DNA of 64,000 bases from Sipunculus nudus (lineage: Eukaryota > Annelida > Sipuncula > Golfingiida > Sipunculidae), in the NCBI GenBank assembly GCA_026874595.1, contig CM049311.1, positions 64,461,953 through 64,525,952 on the forward strand, in the 5' to 3' direction. How positions within the stretch are numbered: the first letter of the stretch is position 1; each line of letters starts with the position of its first letter. Below the pieces are notes generated by a model. It saw nothing but the letters and a program-made list of their open reading frames with translations, did no database searches and was not told the origin of the DNA. Below, piece after piece: positions 62,460-64,000 of this stretch. A program made the translations under genes and the position numbers.

Positions 62460-62725
62460 GAAACAATTACACAAACATCACTGCTGAAATTCTGGCATAG
62501 GTGCACACAACACTAAAAAGATTGTAGCTGGCACCACCAGTCTTGTATACAACGAAGCTATCAGAGATATAAACATAAGCCCAATTTCAGACTGATATAT
62601 CAAACCCCTCCTGAGAAAAACGTGTGCAAAAGTCATGGTAGGTGGCGACACCTGTCTTGTGAGCGAGAAAGCCATCAAAGACACATAGACAGATCAAAAT
62701 ATTAGGCCAATACATCAAACTTACC
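62460..62725 (+). repeat. Relic of the 49-51 kb element core
   Basis: 'GGTAGGTGGCGACACCTGTC', 'GAGAAAGCCATCAAAGACAC' and 'CAATACATCAAAC' parallel the 260-bp units at 49,058-51,256. No TIR seen. Confidence 0.45.
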
Positions 62726-62749
62726 TTGAGTCTGATGCATGGGGCTGAC

Positions 62750-63310
62750 CAGGCTTAGGTGAGAAAGGCTGTTGCCCCGAGTGAACTGTGACAAATTGCT
62801 TGCTCAAACTACTGCACTGAGTGAACTCATGACCTGCACCTGGCTAGACTGAGTGAACTTTTGACCTGTACCTGGCTGCACTGAGTAAACTCTTGACCTG
62901 TTGCATAATCTGACACAGTTGGCAGTCTGCAAAAGCTATAAATAGAATGCAGCTACTGCACTGAGTAAACTCCTGACCCATACCTGGCTGCACTGAGTGA
63001 ACTCTTGACCTGTTGCCTAATCTTATACAGTTGGCAGTCTGCCAAAGCTATAAATAGATCCAGACTGACCTCTAGCCTGTTGCCAAATCTGAAATAGTAG
63101 CCACACCATTGCATAAGCTCATGCAGGGGCCCTGCCCTGAGGGGCTTGACACCCATGAAGTGATCACATGGTGCCCATGAGGTGTTCACATGTCACCCAT
63201 GAGGTGATCACATGCCATGTGCTTGGCTGCACTGATTGAACTCTATCTGTTCCCAAATCTGAAACAGTTGGCAGTTTCTCAACCTATTTAAAGATACGGA
63301 TTCAATCTTG
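62750..63310 (+). repeat. Imperfect tandem repeats: CACTGAGTGAACTC and CCCATGAGGTGATCACATG
   Basis: 62,790-63,060 repeats 'GGCTGCACTGAGTGAACTCT' with TGACCTGTTGCC and 'ACAGTTGGCAGTCTGC'. 63,147-63,215 repeats a roughly 22-bp unit (CACCCATGAGGTGATCACAT) three times. Confidence 0.7.
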
Positions 63311-64000
63311 GCCTGTTGGTATATCTGTTTACACATACTGAAAGACTTTGGCTAAAATTTTTTTTCAAGCCAACATTTTCATAAACTTTTGATTAAAATA
63401 TCTAGAATAATAAAAGATGCAGTACTTTCATTGTTAAAGGTCCAATAGTTCTGCCAAAAATCATTCTAGTAAACTTGAACAAAGGCCACCTAAGAATAAT
63501 TTTTGTGCAATGTTACAGAAGATATAATTGAAATAATAATTTGTATAGAACACTATGGCAGTCCTCAGTTTGAAATAGACATAATAATGGCCATAAGACC
63601 AACTTAAGCTTTTCACAACTCAACCAAAAATCAACAAACTCAGTATATTCTGATATGACTGAAAGAACCATGTCCTAGGATAATTCTTTTGAAAAATTGA
63701 ACAATTAAACTTGACATTTTCATCATTAAGCTGAAAGAGGCTAAAATTATGAGTTTTTTTGCCCATAAAAAACAGGTTAATGTAGGTGGCACCACAAAAT
63801 CTGAAACTTCAAATATGAGTCATGTGACCAACATTTGCACAATACCTGGTAATGCTAGCTTCTATCATTTCTGAGAGTACTATGTCAGTATGCTTACTTG
63901 GCTGAATGACTGTTCAAATTTGTGTTAACTCCACTAAAATTCATCAAATGCAAACCATTTGAACAAACTTGAGAGGGCTTGCCTCTGGGATCATTTATGT
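63311..64000. other. GRIN1 intron, no feature
   Basis: AT-rich with no recognised exon or repeat. A GRIN1 upstream exon was looked for on the minus strand and not found. Confidence 0.4.

Noticed and set aside
62953-63189. Candidate upstream GRIN1 exon
   Set aside because: Its translation does not align with the GRIN1 amino-terminal domain and it lies in a tandem repeat.

Overview
The window looks like a piece of a nuclear genome from a lophotrochozoan animal, most likely a bivalve mollusc. The evidence is an AT-rich, intron-rich layout, an invertebrate-type NMDA receptor subunit 1 protein, and many dispersed elements built as 'conserved ends plus tandem-repeat core plus tetranucleotide run', a type known from bivalves (pearl / Helitron-like non-autonomous elements). 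No bacterial, organellar or CRISPR features are present.

The one clearly conserved host gene is GRIN1 (NMDA-type ionotropic glutamate receptor, subunit 1) on the minus strand. Thirteen coding exons from 61,757 down to the stop at 14,594 join in frame and encode about 686 residues: the end of the amino-terminal domain, the split glycine-binding domain, M1, the pore loop, M3 with [10 protein letters not shown]4 and a cytoplasmic tail. The first roughly 270 residues lie beyond the right edge. Two giant introns (44,248-60,999 and 25,317-40,598) collect mobile DNA.

Left part (1-12.7 kb), downstream of GRIN1: a decayed LINE fragment (ORF1 and endonuclease, 0.5-2.2 kb), a tRNA-derived SINE (4.6-5.0 kb), two dispersed repeat families, and a 5'-truncated jockey-type LINE (8.3-11.06 kb) inserted into a Helitron-like element with a visible target duplication. 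A 43-bp minisatellite follows at 12.4-12.7 kb.

GRIN1 body: the intron before the M4 exon is filled by a 46-bp minisatellite whose unit contains a copy of the exon's own 3' splice site and first 20 exon bases. The 15.3-kb intron starts with a GC donor and holds a young, full-length Ty3/gypsy element (25,394-34,045; 919-bp LTRs that I read as differing at one base; CTAT target duplication). Its gag and pol share one frame separated by a single TAG. The same intron holds several TA-flanked pogo-like elements, some nested.

The 16.8-kb intron holds more Helitron-like copies, an array of AGGTCA nuclear-receptor half-sites at 53.0-53.5 kb, and a 5.6-kb segment bounded by long inverted repeats (54,121-54,826 and 59,248-59,713). 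Inside that segment are a two-exon, 177-residue gene I cannot identify (56,208-57,159, minus), a CpG-containing promoter-like block, and an L1-like LINE tail with a 16-17-bp target duplication.

Functionally, only GRIN1 and perhaps the nested gene are host genes. The rest is layered transposon history, and some of it sits directly on GRIN1 splice sites.
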